A stretch of 64,000 nt of DNA. Origin: Lycium barbarum. Its lineage: Eukaryota; Streptophyta; Magnoliopsida; Solanales; Solanaceae. Made by a program: the position numbers and the translations under genes. The first letter of the stretch is position 1. Each line of letters starts with the position of its first letter. Shown piece after piece: positions 32,179-45,087 of the stretch. The notes under the pieces were generated by a model. That model made no database searches, was not told the DNA's origin, and worked only from the letters and a program-made list of their open reading frames with translations. The stretch spans positions 53,280,457 through 53,344,456 of the forward strand of contig NC_083343.1 of the NCBI RefSeq assembly GCF_019175385.1, written 5' to 3'.

Positions 32179-35100
32179 CATTTTTGTTTATTCGAAAAAT
32201 TCAAGATAAATTGACTTGTGATGAATAAGGCCACAATTGAACATTTCATGGTATGAATGTGTAGGTTATGAATACCATGGTGTGGAATTACGAAAGGAGG
32301 CCAAGGGCAAAAATTGGAATTTTGGAAATTTGTCCCATGAATTACAATAATTAGCCAACCATTTTGGGCTCAAAAAAATAAGTGAAGGGAGGCCCAATTT
32401 AAGGGGCCCAACCGGCCACATGCCAATCCAAGCCCATGGATTAATTAAATTCCATGGGAAATTATATAACATGGATAAGCTCTAAGAAGCTTCAAGAAAA
32501 AAAAAGAAAGCAAGAAAAAAAAAAAGCAAGAGGGTTCGGGTTTGAGAGAGAAAAAGAAAGAAAAGAAAGAAAAAAATTTAGGAGCCAATTCTTTGGTTTA
32601 AAAGATCATCTCTTGTGAAATTATTACCAAGTGCAAAGCCCTCTACAAGTTGATATAAGTATTGTGGCAAGAAAGCAATTTTAACTTCCAAGTGAAGAAC
32701 TTGAAGAAAGGTAAGGATTTCATGCTTTTGCTATGTTATAAATGGTATATGTATGTTGTAGTATGTGTGAATGAGTGAAAAACATGGAAATTTTGTGAGT
32801 TGAAAATCATGCATGTTGGCCGAATTTATGCATGAATTGTATGTTTAAGATGGCTTGAATTCATGTTGTAATTTAGTTGTAGTATGATGGAAATTGTGTT
32901 AGAAATGAAAGTGGAATGAATTAGTGAAAATTGAAAAATATAGGAGGTGGCCGTGTGGTGCTATGTTGAGTATGGAATATGAATTTGATCTTGTTTTCAT
33001 GCTAAGTGTGCTATGGTGAAGTGAATGGGAAGATAACAATCTCTATTATCTTGGAAAAATGACTATTAAGTTGTTGTAGGAGAATATCCAACTTTGTTAT
33101 GGTTTATGTAAAAATGGAAATGAAAGTATCAAGAGGCAAATTATGATCATTGTTGATGAATTTGGAAGATGGAATTGTATAATGAACTTGTATGTGGAAG
33201 GTTAGGAAACAATTGGAAAAAGTAGTGACTTAACGGAAAGTTTGAATGTTTGCGTATCTTATGAATATTGTGTGAAAATGGTATGGATGCCTCCGATGTA
33301 TGTCGTAATGAATTTGATGGATGATGAATATGAAAATAATGAGTTTGGTTTGGAAATGTAAGTTTGAAACGAAAGACGTTCCGTTATGTCGAAAGATGGC
33401 TAATGATGCCATAGTGTATGTTTTAATGTCTATTGATGTTTTGATGTCATTTCTGGGTTGTTGTGTTGATGAATTGAGCCGAGCTAAGTCTCGGGGATGT
33501 CTTATATACATAGGAAATGCTGCCGAAATTTCGGTAGGCAAGTATGTGTAAAGTTGGAATATTGAAAGTTTGAAACTAACAAATGGTAAACTTGACCATT
33601 TCCAGATTTTGGACGAAATTTGGATTGACGCCAAGCGAGCATAAGGCGCCATCGAGGTATGTGAAGCATTTCCCTTTGTTCCTAGGCATGTTCTGGATGT
33701 GATAGGCTCGGCCGCGAGCCTTAAGTACGACTCCGTTCCCCGGAATTCGAGACGGAAAACCGCTCCAATTCCTTCAATTCAATTGAAGCTATTTTCTTAC
33801 AAATTGCCTTTAAAGTGAGTTTTTGTACAAAACTTCCCTCAACGGAGTCGGAACACTTCCAAACGATTATGGATGACCTCATAAGGTCTATTAGCGATAA
33901 TTTACATATGTTGCCTCGAGTTGGTCCGAGGAGGGCCCGCAAGGCCCGATATCTTCTGTAATACTTTAAGTACTTCCGTTTTGTCCGATTTTCTCAGAAA
34001 CCATCTGAACTATTATTTTGATTATGATACGACTATTTTTATGAAATTCTTACAAAATGATTTCTGAACATCTGAGAATCTGATTCTGATAATAATCTGT
34101 CGTGCCTTCCCAAGTAGGATATAGGCGCGTACTATGCATATTATCCGTATACTCTGATTTTGACTCGCCGTTTGGCACCTTCAGTTTGATTGAGTCTGTA
34201 TGTTGAGTCTGTATGTAAGTAGTTTCTCATTTATCGGTTCGTGTCTGTCTCAATGCATTCCTTCACTGCGTCCCGAGCCAGGTTCTGTTATCGTGCATAT
34301 TTCTCTGCATTGTTCACCGCGTCCCTCGGCGTGCGGGCCGGGATCTGTATGTCTGTATGATATTATGATATGTGTATGGGGATGGCGGCCAGGATGGCAT
34401 ATGATCTGATCTGATTCTGTCTGTCCACCGCGTCCCGTACTAAGAGGGTCGGGTTCTGTTACCGCGCCCCCAGACAGGGCCGGGATCTGTATGAATGTAT
34501 GCGTGTGCCATTTGTATTTATTTAAGCACATGCCTATGTATGATTCTGTATGACTCTGTACTACTCTGCATGCATAATTCTTTCCGACATACTTCTGTCT
34601 GTCCGTCTGAATTACGACTATGTCTGTATGTCCGTATGGATTCTGATTCTGTATGTCTGTATAGATTCTGATTCTATAGGTCTGTATGGCTTCTGATTCT
34701 GTATGTCCGTAGGGATTCTGATTCTGTATGTCCGTATGGATTTTTATTCGGTACGCCCGTATGGACTCCGATTCTGTACGTCTGTATGGATACTGATTCT
34801 GCTCGTCTGTCCGTATTATGATTCCGTCTGTCTGTCCGAACCATGATTCTGTTTATCTGTATGAACCACGACTCTGTATATCTGCCTGGATCATGACTTT
34901 GTCCGTCCGTCTGATTTATGGTTCTGTCCGTTATATTTCTGTGACTCCGGTTCGGACTATGTTTATATCTACTATGTTTCTGCTTTACATACTCGGTATA
35001 TTTTTCGTACTGACCCCCGCTCTTCGGGGGCTGCGCTACATGCCCGCAGGAACAGACGCGCCAGGTGATACGCCGCCAGCATAGGTTTCTGGTTCAGCTG

Positions 35101-35474
35101 TTTTGAAGAGCTCCTTTGATCCGGAGCGTATATTTTTGGTATATATTTTCTGTCTTCTGTATACTCTGTATGTATGGATATTCTGGGTACGGCGGGGCCC
35201 TGTCCCGTCATATGACTCTGTATGTCTGTAGAGGCCTGTAGATAGATGTGTGGGTCACGGGTTTCGTCGGTATGTTAGCCTTATCGGCTTATATGTAAAT
35301 GTCTGTATGTATATATATGTATGTTTGCGCGCGTGCCGTATTTGTATCGACCTACTTCTGTAACTTCTGTTAAAAACAAAAAAAAAATCCGTATGATTTG
35401 AAAGTCGGTCGGGTAGGTATGTACGGGTACCCAGTTAGGGTACCAGTCGCGGCCCACGGGGTTGGGTCGTGACA
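32179..35474 (+). mobile_element. Element F right (3') LTR
   Basis: It matches the left LTR from CATTTTTGTTTATTCG onward to the shared end GGGTCGTGACA. The first 12 bases of the left LTR are absent here, and the preceding sequence has no G-rich purine tract. A splice-donor-like site is at 32711-32712, a TCTG array at about 34535-34930 and the hairpin block at about 34985-35050. Confidence 0.9.
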
Positions 35475-35479
35475 AACAC

Positions 35480-36247
35480 CCAGTTACCAACCTGAAATTC
35501 TAAGTGTCGACGTCGATTATCTGCATATGATTTCTGCCGACTCTGGGCTGCCAGTAATCTCTCCTGAATAAGCTTCACTTTATCAACAGCCTGCTGAACC
35601 ATATCTGGGCCTATTAACTTAGTCTCACCAATATCAAACCAACCAATAGGTGACCTGCACTTCCTCCCATACAAAGCCTCATACGGTGCCATCTGAATAC
35701 TCGAATGGTAGCTTTTATTATAGGCAAACTCAATAAGTGGCAAATGATCATCCCAGCTACCCCTGAAATCAATAATAAAGGCCCGTAACATATCTTGTAG
35801 TGTCTGAATGGTACGCTCGGCCTGTCCGTCAGTCTGAGGGTGAAATGCTGTGCTGAGACTCATTTGCATCCCCAATCCCTCCTGGAAGGATCTCCAGAAG
35901 TTAGCTGTAAACTGGGCTCCTCTATCGGAAATAATAGCTGTGGGAACCCCGTGAAGTCTCACTATCTCCGTGAGGTACAACCTGGCATAGTCCTCAGCTG
36001 AATATGTAGTCCTGACTGGAAGAAAGTGGGCTGATTTTGTCAACCTATCAACGATGACCCAAATAGAGTCATATTTTCACGGAGTGCGAGGTATACCTGT
36101 TACGAAGTCCATATTGATTACCTCCCATTTTTAGGTCGGAATCTCTATCTCCTGTAATAATCCCCCGGGCTTCTGGTGCTCGATCGTAACCTGTTGACAA
36201 TTCGGACACTGAGCAACAAACTCTGCTATATCCTTCTTCATGCCATC
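35480..36247 (-). pseudogene. Element E integrase core
   Basis: This resumes the pol frame on the far side of F. It has the integrase second aspartate in ISDRGAQF and the glutamate in DGQAERTIQ. LYGRKCRSPIGWFD and QVGNWVF follow, the last ending at the F junction. Stops near 36134 and 36078 break the stretch around the first catalytic aspartate (NMDFVTGI). Confidence 0.84.
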
Positions 36248-37660
36248 CTACCAATACAGGCATCGGAGGTTATGATACATCTTCGTTGACCCTGGATGAA
36301 CAGAATAACGGGCATAGTGTGCCTCCCCCATAACGTTTTGTCGTAACCCTGCGACCTCAGGTACACATAATCTACCTTTGTATCGTAGCACTCCTTCAGG
36401 TGCAATCTCGAATGGGGTCTCTTCCTTTTGAATAGCTACATCTCTATGATGTACAAGAATAGGGTCCTCGTACTGGTGTCTCTTTATCTCTTCTATGATA
36501 GAGGACTCAACAACTCCTCGAACAAAAACCCTGCCATTATCAGAATCAGCCAAACGGACTCCAAGATTATCTAACTGGCAAATCTCACGGACTATCTCTT
36601 TTTGTTCTGGTTGTACATCTGCCAAACTACCCATAGATTTACGGCTGAGTGCATCTGCTACAACATTTGCCTTTCCTGGGTGATATAGAATGTCAACATC
36701 ATAGTCTTTCAGCAACTCTAGCCACCTCCTCTGCTGCAAATTTAGCTCCTTCTGCTTGAAGATGTATTGGAGACTCTTGTGATCTGTATAAATATCAACA
36801 TGCACACCGTATAGAAAATGTATCCATATCTTCAAGGCATGAATCACCGCTGCTAACTCCAGATCATGGGTGGGATAATTTCTTTCATGCTTTCTGAGCT
36901 GCCGGGAGGCATAGGCTATAACTCTGCCATGTTGCATCAACACACAACCTAACCCGACGCCTGAGGCATCACAGTAAATAACATAGCCATCTGGCCCCTC
37001 AGGAAGTGTTAGAACAGGAGCCGTAGTCAACTTCTCCTTCAATAACTGAAAGCTTCGCTCACAAGCGTCGGTCCACTGAAACTTAGCTGCCTTCTGCGTC
37101 AGCCTTGTCAAAGGCGCTGAAATTGAGGCAAATTTCTCCACAAACCTCCTGTAATACCCTGCTAGCCCCAGAAAACTACGTACCTCGGTAGGCGTCGTAG
37201 GTCTCGGCCAAGTCTTCACCGCCTCAATCTTCTGCGAGTCTACCCGAATGCCATCAGCTCCGACAATATGCCCTAAGATTGCTACTGCAGTTAACCAGAA
37301 TTCACATTTGGAGAACTTAGCATACAATTTCTGGTGCTGGAGCACCCTAAGTACCGTCTTCAAATGATCTGTATGCTCCTCCTCTGATCGTGAATAGACC
37401 AGAATATCATCAATAAATACAATCACGAACAGGTCAAGGAATGGCTTGAACACTCGGTTCATCCAATCCATAAATACTGCTGGAGCATTGGTCAGCCCAA
37501 AGGACATCACCCTAAACTCATAATGCCCGTATCGAGTCCTGAATGCAGTCTTAGGAATATCTGCGTCCCTCACTCGCACCTGGTGGCAGCCTGACCGTAA
37601 GTCTATCTTGGAGAAACACTTAGCACCCTGCAACTGGTCAAATAGATCATCAATCTGGGG
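36248..37660 (-). pseudogene. Element E RT palm, RNase H and integrase zinc start
   Basis: A 461-codon open stretch that starts after a one-base deletion near 37660 (PLPR then a frame change) and ends at a TAG replacing a tryptophan codon (RCLYW). It holds [16 protein letters not shown], the catalytic [12 protein letters not shown], and RNase H motifs [21 protein letters not shown] and [11 protein letters not shown]. It ends in the first zinc ligands of the integrase ([11 protein letters not shown]). Catalytic residues are intact but the polyprotein is not. Confidence 0.87.
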
Positions 37661-39903
37661 AGGGGATATCTATTATTTATTGTCACCTTGTTCAGCTGCC
37701 TATAATCGATACACATTCGCAGCGACCCATCCTTCTTCCTCACGAAAATTACCGGTGCTCCCCAAGGTGAGGTACTGGGCCTGATAAAGCCCTTTTCTAA
37801 TAAATCTTTTAGTTGCTCCTTCAATTCTTTCAGTTCTGCAGGTGCCATTCTTTAAGGAGGAATAGATATGGGTTGAGCGTCTGGCAACACGTCTATAGTG
37901 ATCTCTATCTCACGCTCAGGAGGAAGACCTGGAAGTTCGTCTAGGAACACATTTGGAAATTCGCTAACTACCGGCACTAACTGAAGAGTCGGCGCTTCTG
38001 CCTTCAGGTCATGCACTCAAACCAGATGATATATATAGCCTTTTCTAACCATCTTCCTTGTCTTGAGGTATGAAATAAACTTACCCCTCGGCGATGTTGT
38101 ATTTCCTATCCACTCTATAATTGGCTCTCCTGGAAATTGGAAATGAACTACCTTTCCCCGACAATCAACATTGGCATAACAAGAAGCTAGCCAATCCATA
38201 CCCATAATAACATCGAATTGAGTCATATCCAACTCTTTCAGATCTGCTTTGGTGCAACGGCTACATATAATTACCGAACAATCTCTATATACTTGCCTTG
38301 CTATAACAGAATCTCCTACAGGTGTAGCTACCTCAGATGTTTTTATCGATTCAGGTTTTATCCCAATTCTACTAGCAACAAGGGGAGAAATATACGATAA
38401 GGTGGATCCTGGGTCTATCAATGCATATACATCTCGGGAGAAAATCGATAGTACACCTGTAACCACATTTGGTGACGCCTCCTGATCCTGTCTGCTAGCC
38501 AAAGCATATATGCGGTTCGAAGGACCGCTAGAACTGGAAGCTCCGCCACGACTTGTATCACGGTCTGCTGGTACCTGAAAACCTTGCCCCATAGGGCACA
38601 TCGCTACAGAAGAAGATGAACCAGCAACCGACCGAGTAGGCTGAGCTGCACCACCTGGACTACCCCCGAGTGGACACTCCCTCATAATATGGCCCTGACG
38701 GCTGCAAGAAAAACAAGCACCCGTAGCATGATAACACTCCACAGAATGATGCCTCCCACATCGAGAACACCGAGGCAAAGGTGGCCTCGACTGAATGGAA
38801 CCTCTGTTCACTTGCGAACCCCAAGCCTTGGAGCTCTGACCGGCTCCTGAGTATCCTGTACTATCGAATCTCCTACCCGTGAACTGTGGGGGTGCACTTC
38901 GGCCTGGCTGAGAAGGATATCTATTATACTGCTGAGGCTGCCCGCCTGGAAACTCACCGGAATAACTAGCCGATCTAGCTCTCTTGTGCTGGCCCCTGTC
39001 ATGATCTCTATCTGGCTGACGCCTACTGTGTCGATCCTCTACCCCTTGTGCATACGCCTGTACCCGAGCAATATCCATCCCTGGCTGGGAAGCCATTACC
39101 ATACAGCTATCAACCAAATAACGATCAAACCCCACCACATATCGATCCATTCTATCGGTCATATCAGCTACAATAGTGGGTGCATGTCTAGCCAATGAGT
39201 CAAACTCTGGACTATACTCTCGAACACTCCTGCCCCTCTGTCTCAACTGTAGGAATCTATCAACTCCAGCTCGCCGCATCTCTAGAGGCAGAAAGTGGCC
39301 AAGGAAGGCCTCCACAAACTCATGCCATACTGCTGGAGGAGCATCCTCGCCCCTAGACAACTCCCACGACTCATACCAATTAATAGCTACATCCCGCAAA
39401 CGATACGAAGCTAACTCAACAGACTCAGTCTCAGAAGCCTTGATTATCCTCAACGTATGCTGCATCTGCCGAACGAACTCCAGCGGGTTATCCTCGGGCT
39501 TCGACTCGAAAAACTCTGGAGGATTACAGCTTAGGAAGTCACGGTCTCTCAAACTGTCATATCTATCCGTCTGGTCAACCCCTAGTCCATGCCTGCGAGC
39601 CTGTCCTACCACTAATCTGGTGAGCAACTGAACTGCATCTCTCATGGCTCTATCCTCTGCCCCTGGCTAAGGAGCTAGAGGGTCAGGTGATGGAACCTCG
39701 GGAGCTGGCGGTGGAGCCGCCCCCTGAACCGGAGCTGTCGCTGTCCTAGGTTCCCCTGGAAGTGGCGGTGTAGCAGAACTCGCGGACTGGAACACAATCT
39801 CAGTCATAAACTGGGCACGAGCCCTAGTAACTCTCCGAGTCTGACTAGCATCCCCTATTACCGATTTGCCCTTCTGGGCAGCTGTCGCTTTCTTTGGAGG
39901 CAT
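37661..39903 (-). pseudogene. Element E gag, protease and RT N-terminus
   Basis: It starts at ATG 39903-39901 (MPPKKATAAQKGKS), just after a TTTACAG acceptor-like site. An in-frame TAG at about 39667 replaces a glutamine codon. A 542-codon stretch (38017-39645) then gives the capsid signature, zinc knuckle CFSCSRQGHIMREC (all ligands present) and protease [13 protein letters not shown]. It ends at a TGA replacing an arginine codon. A further TAA near 37855 precedes the RT start ([27 protein letters not shown]). Confidence 0.87.
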
Positions 39904-40013
39904 AGCTGTAAACATAATAGTCTGTTAGGAAGGGATTATTCTGATAATATAGCTCTATCGCACGATCTAGGATAAGAAGAAAAGATTACATCCTAAATGT
40001 CCTGTAGCTTCCT

Positions 40014-40047
40014 GTTTATAGATGTGGTGCACAACACACCGATAAAC
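40014..40047 (-). promoter_or_regulatory. Leader stem-loop with palindromic loop GTGCAC (E)
   Basis: Minus strand: arms GTTTAT/ATAAAC and GGTGTG/CACATC (one G-U pair), loop TTGTGCAC with palindrome at 40027-40032. Confidence 0.7.
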
Positions 40048-40091
40048 AAGACTCTACTAGACACAGTCTGTAGACACTCCGACGATGAACT

Positions 40092-40103
40092 GCTCTGATA
40101 CCA
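40092..40103 (-). other. Primer binding site for initiator tRNA-Met (E)
   Basis: The minus strand reads TGGTATCAGAGC, a perfect match, four bases from the LTR. Confidence 0.93.
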
Positions 40104-40107
40104 CTTT

Positions 40108-42556
40108 TGTCACGACCCAGCCCCGTAGGGCATGACTAGTGCCCGAGCTGGACACCCATATGTACCTGTCAAACATTATTGGACTGATACTATAGGCCCT
40201 CAATTAATCACATCGTATTAACATATGCAAGCCGACGGGGCTGCCACTGCGAAATGATAATATATACAAGCCGGCAAGGCTGCTATAACAACAGAATATC
40301 CACAATGATCATATAGACACAACCGAACACATCTGAATACAACCCACATACATGTCTACAGACCTCTAAGAGTTTCAACAGTGAAATATGACGGGACAGG
40401 GCCCCGTCGTACCCCTAGACAACATACACATATATACACCAAAAAGGCTCTGTACCAGAATCTAGGCTCCGGAACAACGGAGCTCTCCAAGATAGCAGAA
40501 AGGGAATCCTAAGCTGGCGGATCACCAAAGTGAGTATCTGCACCTGCGGGCATGAAACGCAGCCCCCCCCCCCGAAGAAAGGGGGTCAGTACGGAATATA
40601 TACTGAGCATGTAAAGCATAAAATACAGTAAACAGGATCATAACTGAGATAAGCAGTACTGAAAACGAGTACAATAACCAGAATACCAAAATGCTTGCCT
40701 TTGAAACATAAATCATGCATGTCAATATCATATATCATATCTGGCCCATTATGGACTCGGTGAATAAAGTCGCCACCCCGTCTTTGGCGCTATAACACAG
40801 CATACTCCATAACACAGCATAACTCCATAACACAGCATAACACCATAACACATCATAACTCCATCATATATATATATATATACCGTACCCGGCCCTCTAG
40901 TGCGGGACTCGGTGAACAATGCAGTGAAACTGTGCACGATAACATATCCTGGCCCGGGACTCAGTGAAAGACATATTGAGACAAGCACGAGTGGAGTAGT
41001 GAGCAACCATATGCAAATTAAAACTTTCTCAAAGACTCAATGGAATAATCAACACGAACTATCATTTGAAAGTCAAGACAATAGTCATATCAAATACCTT
41101 TCGAGTGTCACTCGGAAACCTAACAAATATCTCTCGAATGTCATCATAAAGTATATCAAAGAGCCTTAGGAATCATAGTCATATGTCGATATAGTATGAA
41201 ACATCTTATAAAAGTCTGAACATTAGTTATCATAGAGTTCCTAAGAATAGGAACGGATATATATCGACTATTATCAAACATACAGAAAAACCGAAAAGGG
41301 AGGCTCAATCACTTGAAAGTTGTAACATCAAGAAGTGAATAAGAATCATAAATCACACTTAAAACTTATGAATAGAATTACCCCAAAGTTCATATCGTTC
41401 ATCACTTAGATCTAAGACATGCCAAAAGAAAGAAGGGACAACTTTACATACCTGTTAGCGACTATTCGTAAATCCGTTCGCCTCGTCGCTCTTTTAGCCT
41501 ATTTAATATAAGAGTAACGTTATCGTTAGTAGCTATACTTTCTAGTTCAGAAATCTATAGCCCATTGTTTATAGGACTTTATTCTTTAGCTTACTCAACC
41601 TCGGTTAGGGTTCTCTATTAGTTAAGGACTTAACGAAAATTGAGCAACACTTCCCCTATATATTCGCCTAACCCGAATTTCCAATTACCCTCCTGTTTAC
41701 ACAGAAATACCAACAACAACATATAGACATAATCACATCTCCAATCCTTTCAACTTGACAAGGATAACAACATGTCCATAACAACCCAACTTTAACCGTA
41801 ACTATCTAATTCTTTCATTCTTTTACTACAAACTCTATGATCACAACAACCACAATGCAACTTAAAATAAATCCACTATCCTTACTCAACATGACATTAC
41901 TACACGGCTCAACATCAATATATATAACCCTTCATATTCAACACATATCTATCAATTATACAAGTCTAAACTACCTCCAAAATGTGTAGAAGGGATTGAA
42001 CTTTACCTTAAGCCACAATGTCACAATTTGCTTGAATTTGTGAAGATGATCCAACTCCGTTGCGATTACCTTGAACATCAATCACACTTGAAATAAAAAA
42101 AAAATCTCTAACCTTGCTCGGCTAAGCAACCATGGCCGAGAGCTCAAGGTTCCTTTCCTTTTTTTTTGCCTTGTAAATGTTTGAAGATGATGACTTAGGA
42201 GTCATCTTGTTGATTTATATACTTGCCCCTTGGTTCCTACACGTGCCCCCTAATGTGTCACCATTTTCTATTATTATTATTATTTTTAATTAAAAATCGG
42301 GTGGGACCCACTTTTGTAATTAACTTTAATTAATTTAATTAATTACTAATTCCTACTTATTAATCTAATCACAATTAATTAAACCCTAATCTCCAATAAT
42401 ATATTTTACACTAAATAAAATTTATAAATAATTTATATTCTAATTTAGAATTTGAAAATTAAAGGATTTCTATTCCGTGTCCGAGAATGATCCCGTCTTT
42501 AACTCGAGTCGATTCTCTTGCGAATAACTCGACGTATAAAAATACGGGGTATAACA
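40108..42556 (-). mobile_element. Element E 5' LTR
   Basis: 2,449 bases. It differs from the 3' LTR mainly by fewer array units, a shorter TA run and the extra AT-rich segment at about 42270-42430. A splice donor AAG then GTAAAG is at 42005-42006. Confidence 0.92.
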
Positions 42557-42561
42557 CCTTT

Positions 42562-43959
42562 ACATTCCTTCCTCCTCAATTTGTCTTATTTCCTCCCGTT
42601 TTATAATCAATCCTTTATTCTTCACACGAGGAACCCTATTCTTAACTTAGTACCGCTTGCCCTTTAGAGTATACCACCTTTGTACGATCCATTCTTTGCT
42701 TCCAAAACTTATACTGTTCATTCTGATCATCTCCTCTCATTCTTATTGTGTTGATCCTTTCGTTATTCATCTTTCTGTACTCTTGGTCTTTTACATCCGG
42801 CTAAAAATATCGCTCATATTCTTGATTATGCCAATCACAAACTACTACTATTCTGCCATCTCACTCTTCTCTGATTTCTTTTTCAAGTTGACTTCCCCCT
42901 TTTGCTTGCTATCATTTCTGTCATTGAGGAACCCCTATGCTAGACTTTCCCCTAACCAGGTCTTATAAACTTTATCATCTACTGCTCCATGGCTCGCTTG
43001 TTGGTTTCATATTTACATTCACTGTTATTTCATATTGAACATGTCACATCTTTAGTCGTTTCCTCGCTATACTTTGTATTACCATTCCTATTACGTTCTT
43101 ATTATACCCTGATCATGATCAACTCTATAGAGTGACACTTTTTTATCTCATTCGCATTCCCGCTTATACAATAGAATAAACTTCGTGAAGTAAGCATACT
43201 CAACCTGTTACTCTTTCTAGTCAGCCCTATTACACTTACCATATAAATGGTTCTACCAACGTATTCTCATTCATTATAACCCTTCGTATTCGTACCTCTA
43301 TCTCCGGGTACTGTTACTTTATTTGCTAGTAAACTTATCATATCTTACTCGCACTTATCCATCCAATCAATACTCTAGTGTCACACTCTATTGGAGTTAT
43401 CCTTTCTCTTCCATGACATGTTTTAGTACTACCAAGAACTTCTCTTTACCGTATCAACGTCGCTCTTATAACTACTGTTACTATCAATTCAATAGTATTT
43501 AACTCATCTCGTATATTTGTTAATGATACTGCTAACTTAATCTCGTCCCGCCATTTCTTTTTGCACCACATCATTTCCCGTTAGGACATAAGCCTATATC
43601 TCATCTCCTTTTAGATTCTAGGAAAATTTTGACAGAGTTTCTCTTGTAAGCATAACAATCCCAAATCTGCACATAGCCCAGAAAACACATCTGATGTCTC
43701 AATAGGACATATACCGGAACACACATAATACGCAACTCAGCCACAAAAGATCACTTACCATTAAAGGATATAAATAATAGAGCTTGTCTCATAAGTTGTG
43801 CCTGCACACTCGGTCTAAAATTCCAATATCTATATACATACACATATTACTTATATTCACTCACTGTCAATCAACTTACTCGTAATTCACGATTCTGGAT
43901 ATCACCAGGTTACGAACAAATATAGTCATCTCAAATTGTCGGATTGGCTCAGATTTTTC
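42562..43959 (-). other. Element D internal region, no coding sequence seen
   Basis: T/C-rich, like 20961-22528, and without gypsy motifs. It includes a copy of the recurring AAAATTTTGACAGAG motif at about 43622-43650. Confidence 0.6.
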
Positions 43960-44874
43960 ACCTCAACCCATTCATTACAACGGGGGTGATACATGATAGC
44001 ATAGGATCCCGATCAATTGAGGTACACATATCATAAGAGGATACTAATAATATACCTGGAACAGTATCGGGGGAAGACTCAAGATCCTGTCGCTTAGCTC
44101 ACTCATGGATATGATGCTGGGATCCACTTGAACTGGGCATTCCTCTTTGGTCTCTATCACCACCTGCTAACATATGTGGCCTTGGCCTGGGAGGGTGTAC
44201 CGATGACAAAGAGCCAGCTACTAACCCCATAGGCTGAACCTTATCTCTACCACGCCTCCATGGGCAGTCGTGCATGATATGGCCGGGCCGAGCACAGGTA
44301 TAGCAAACAACTGAGCCCCAGCGGCATGGTCCCCAATGTAACCTACGACACCGAGTACATCGTGGTATCGAGGATCTCGTCTGACTAGAACCACTCCGAA
44401 TCTGAGAACTAGAAACTTTGAGACTCTGGGTGACCTAGAATAAGTATATCCATCAAATCTGGGTCTAGGAAATTGCGGAGGAGCACCTCTTGTTGAACGA
44501 ACTGAGGGCCTAAATAAATGTGGCCTCGGAGCACCCCTAAACTCATGATCAAACCCTGCAGAATTAACTCCCTTTCTCCAACCCCTATTATCGTGGCCCA
44601 CATCCTGCCGCTGAGCTTGAGCGGCTACCAATTGAGTCAGTAAAAGAATAGTCTGCCTCATCTCTTGGCCCGAGGCATCTGGTGGAGGAACGGGGGGTGC
44701 TGGAGCTAAAGTTGAGGCTCCTCTCTAATCCTCGAAGGTGGGCGAAGTATGGAAAAACTACGGTGGGGCCTTATTCTGGTGTTCGTCCTCCTCCATATCT
44801 ATACACAGCTCCCGTTCAAGCCCTTTTTCAACAACTATCTTGCCCTTTTGGGCTGCCGTAGCTTTTCCTTTCAT
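43960..44874 (-). pseudogene. Element D gag relic and protease start, capsid core missing
   Basis: It starts at ATG 44874-44872 with MKGKATAAQKGKIVVEKG, after a TTTCAG acceptor-like site. After frame changes it reaches QTILLLTQLVAAQAQRQD and then passes directly to the Arg-rich linker (RPHLFRPSVRSTRGAPPQF). The roughly 200-residue capsid region seen in A, E and F is absent. A complete zinc knuckle, CYTCARPGHIMHDC, lies in another frame near 44290. The text AKRQDLESSP and a decayed protease start follow to about 43960, where similarity ends. Not translatable. Confidence 0.75.
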
Positions 44875-44992
44875 CAACTTTGCTGAAATTATAACGCACC
44901 ATTAGGGAGGGGATAATCTTATAACACAGCTCTATCGCACGATCTCTTAAGATGAAAGATGGTCAGTTTTCCTAAATGCCCTGTAGCCTCTT

Positions 44993-45037
44993 GTTTATTA
45001 GTGTGGCGCGCAACACTCCATAAATAAGACTCTAATA
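44993..45037 (-). promoter_or_regulatory. Leader stem-loop with palindromic loop GCGCGC (D)
   Basis: Minus strand: AGTGT and ACACT form a five-base stem around TGCGCGCC, with looser outer TTTAT/ATAAA pairing. The palindrome is 45006-45011. Confidence 0.62.
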
Positions 45038-45071
45038 GACACGGCTCGTAGACACTTCCTAGGACGAAACT

Positions 45072-45083
45072 GCTCTCATACCA
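45072..45083 (-). other. Primer binding site (D)
   Basis: The minus strand reads TGGTATGAGAGC, one mismatch to the initiator tRNA-Met complement. Confidence 0.85.
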
Positions 45084-45087
45084 CTTT

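Larger units (their letters stand above)
25450..35474 (+). mobile_element. Element F: gag-only non-autonomous gypsy element, nested in E
   Basis: It is bounded by a perfect AACAC duplication (25445-25449, 35475-35479). The left LTR is 25450-28768. Then come primer site, leader stem-loop, an intact gag (28972-30444), 1.7 kb without pol, and the right LTR (about 32179-35474). The LTRs are nearly identical by eye, so this looks like the youngest insertion of the nest. Missing pol means it would need proteins from a related element such as A or E. Confidence 0.92.
22529..42556 (-). mobile_element. Element E: Tekay/Del-type chromovirus, nested in D and hosting F
   Basis: LTRs are at 22529-24890 (3') and 40108-42556 (5'), flanked by a perfect CCTTT duplication (22524-22528 and 42557-42561). 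The internal region carries gag, protease, RT, RNase H, integrase and a chromodomain-like tail. It is interrupted inside the integrase C-terminal region by F. At least six in-frame stops and one frameshift break the polyprotein. Its proteins align with A and B, but its LTRs are a different family. Confidence 0.94.
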
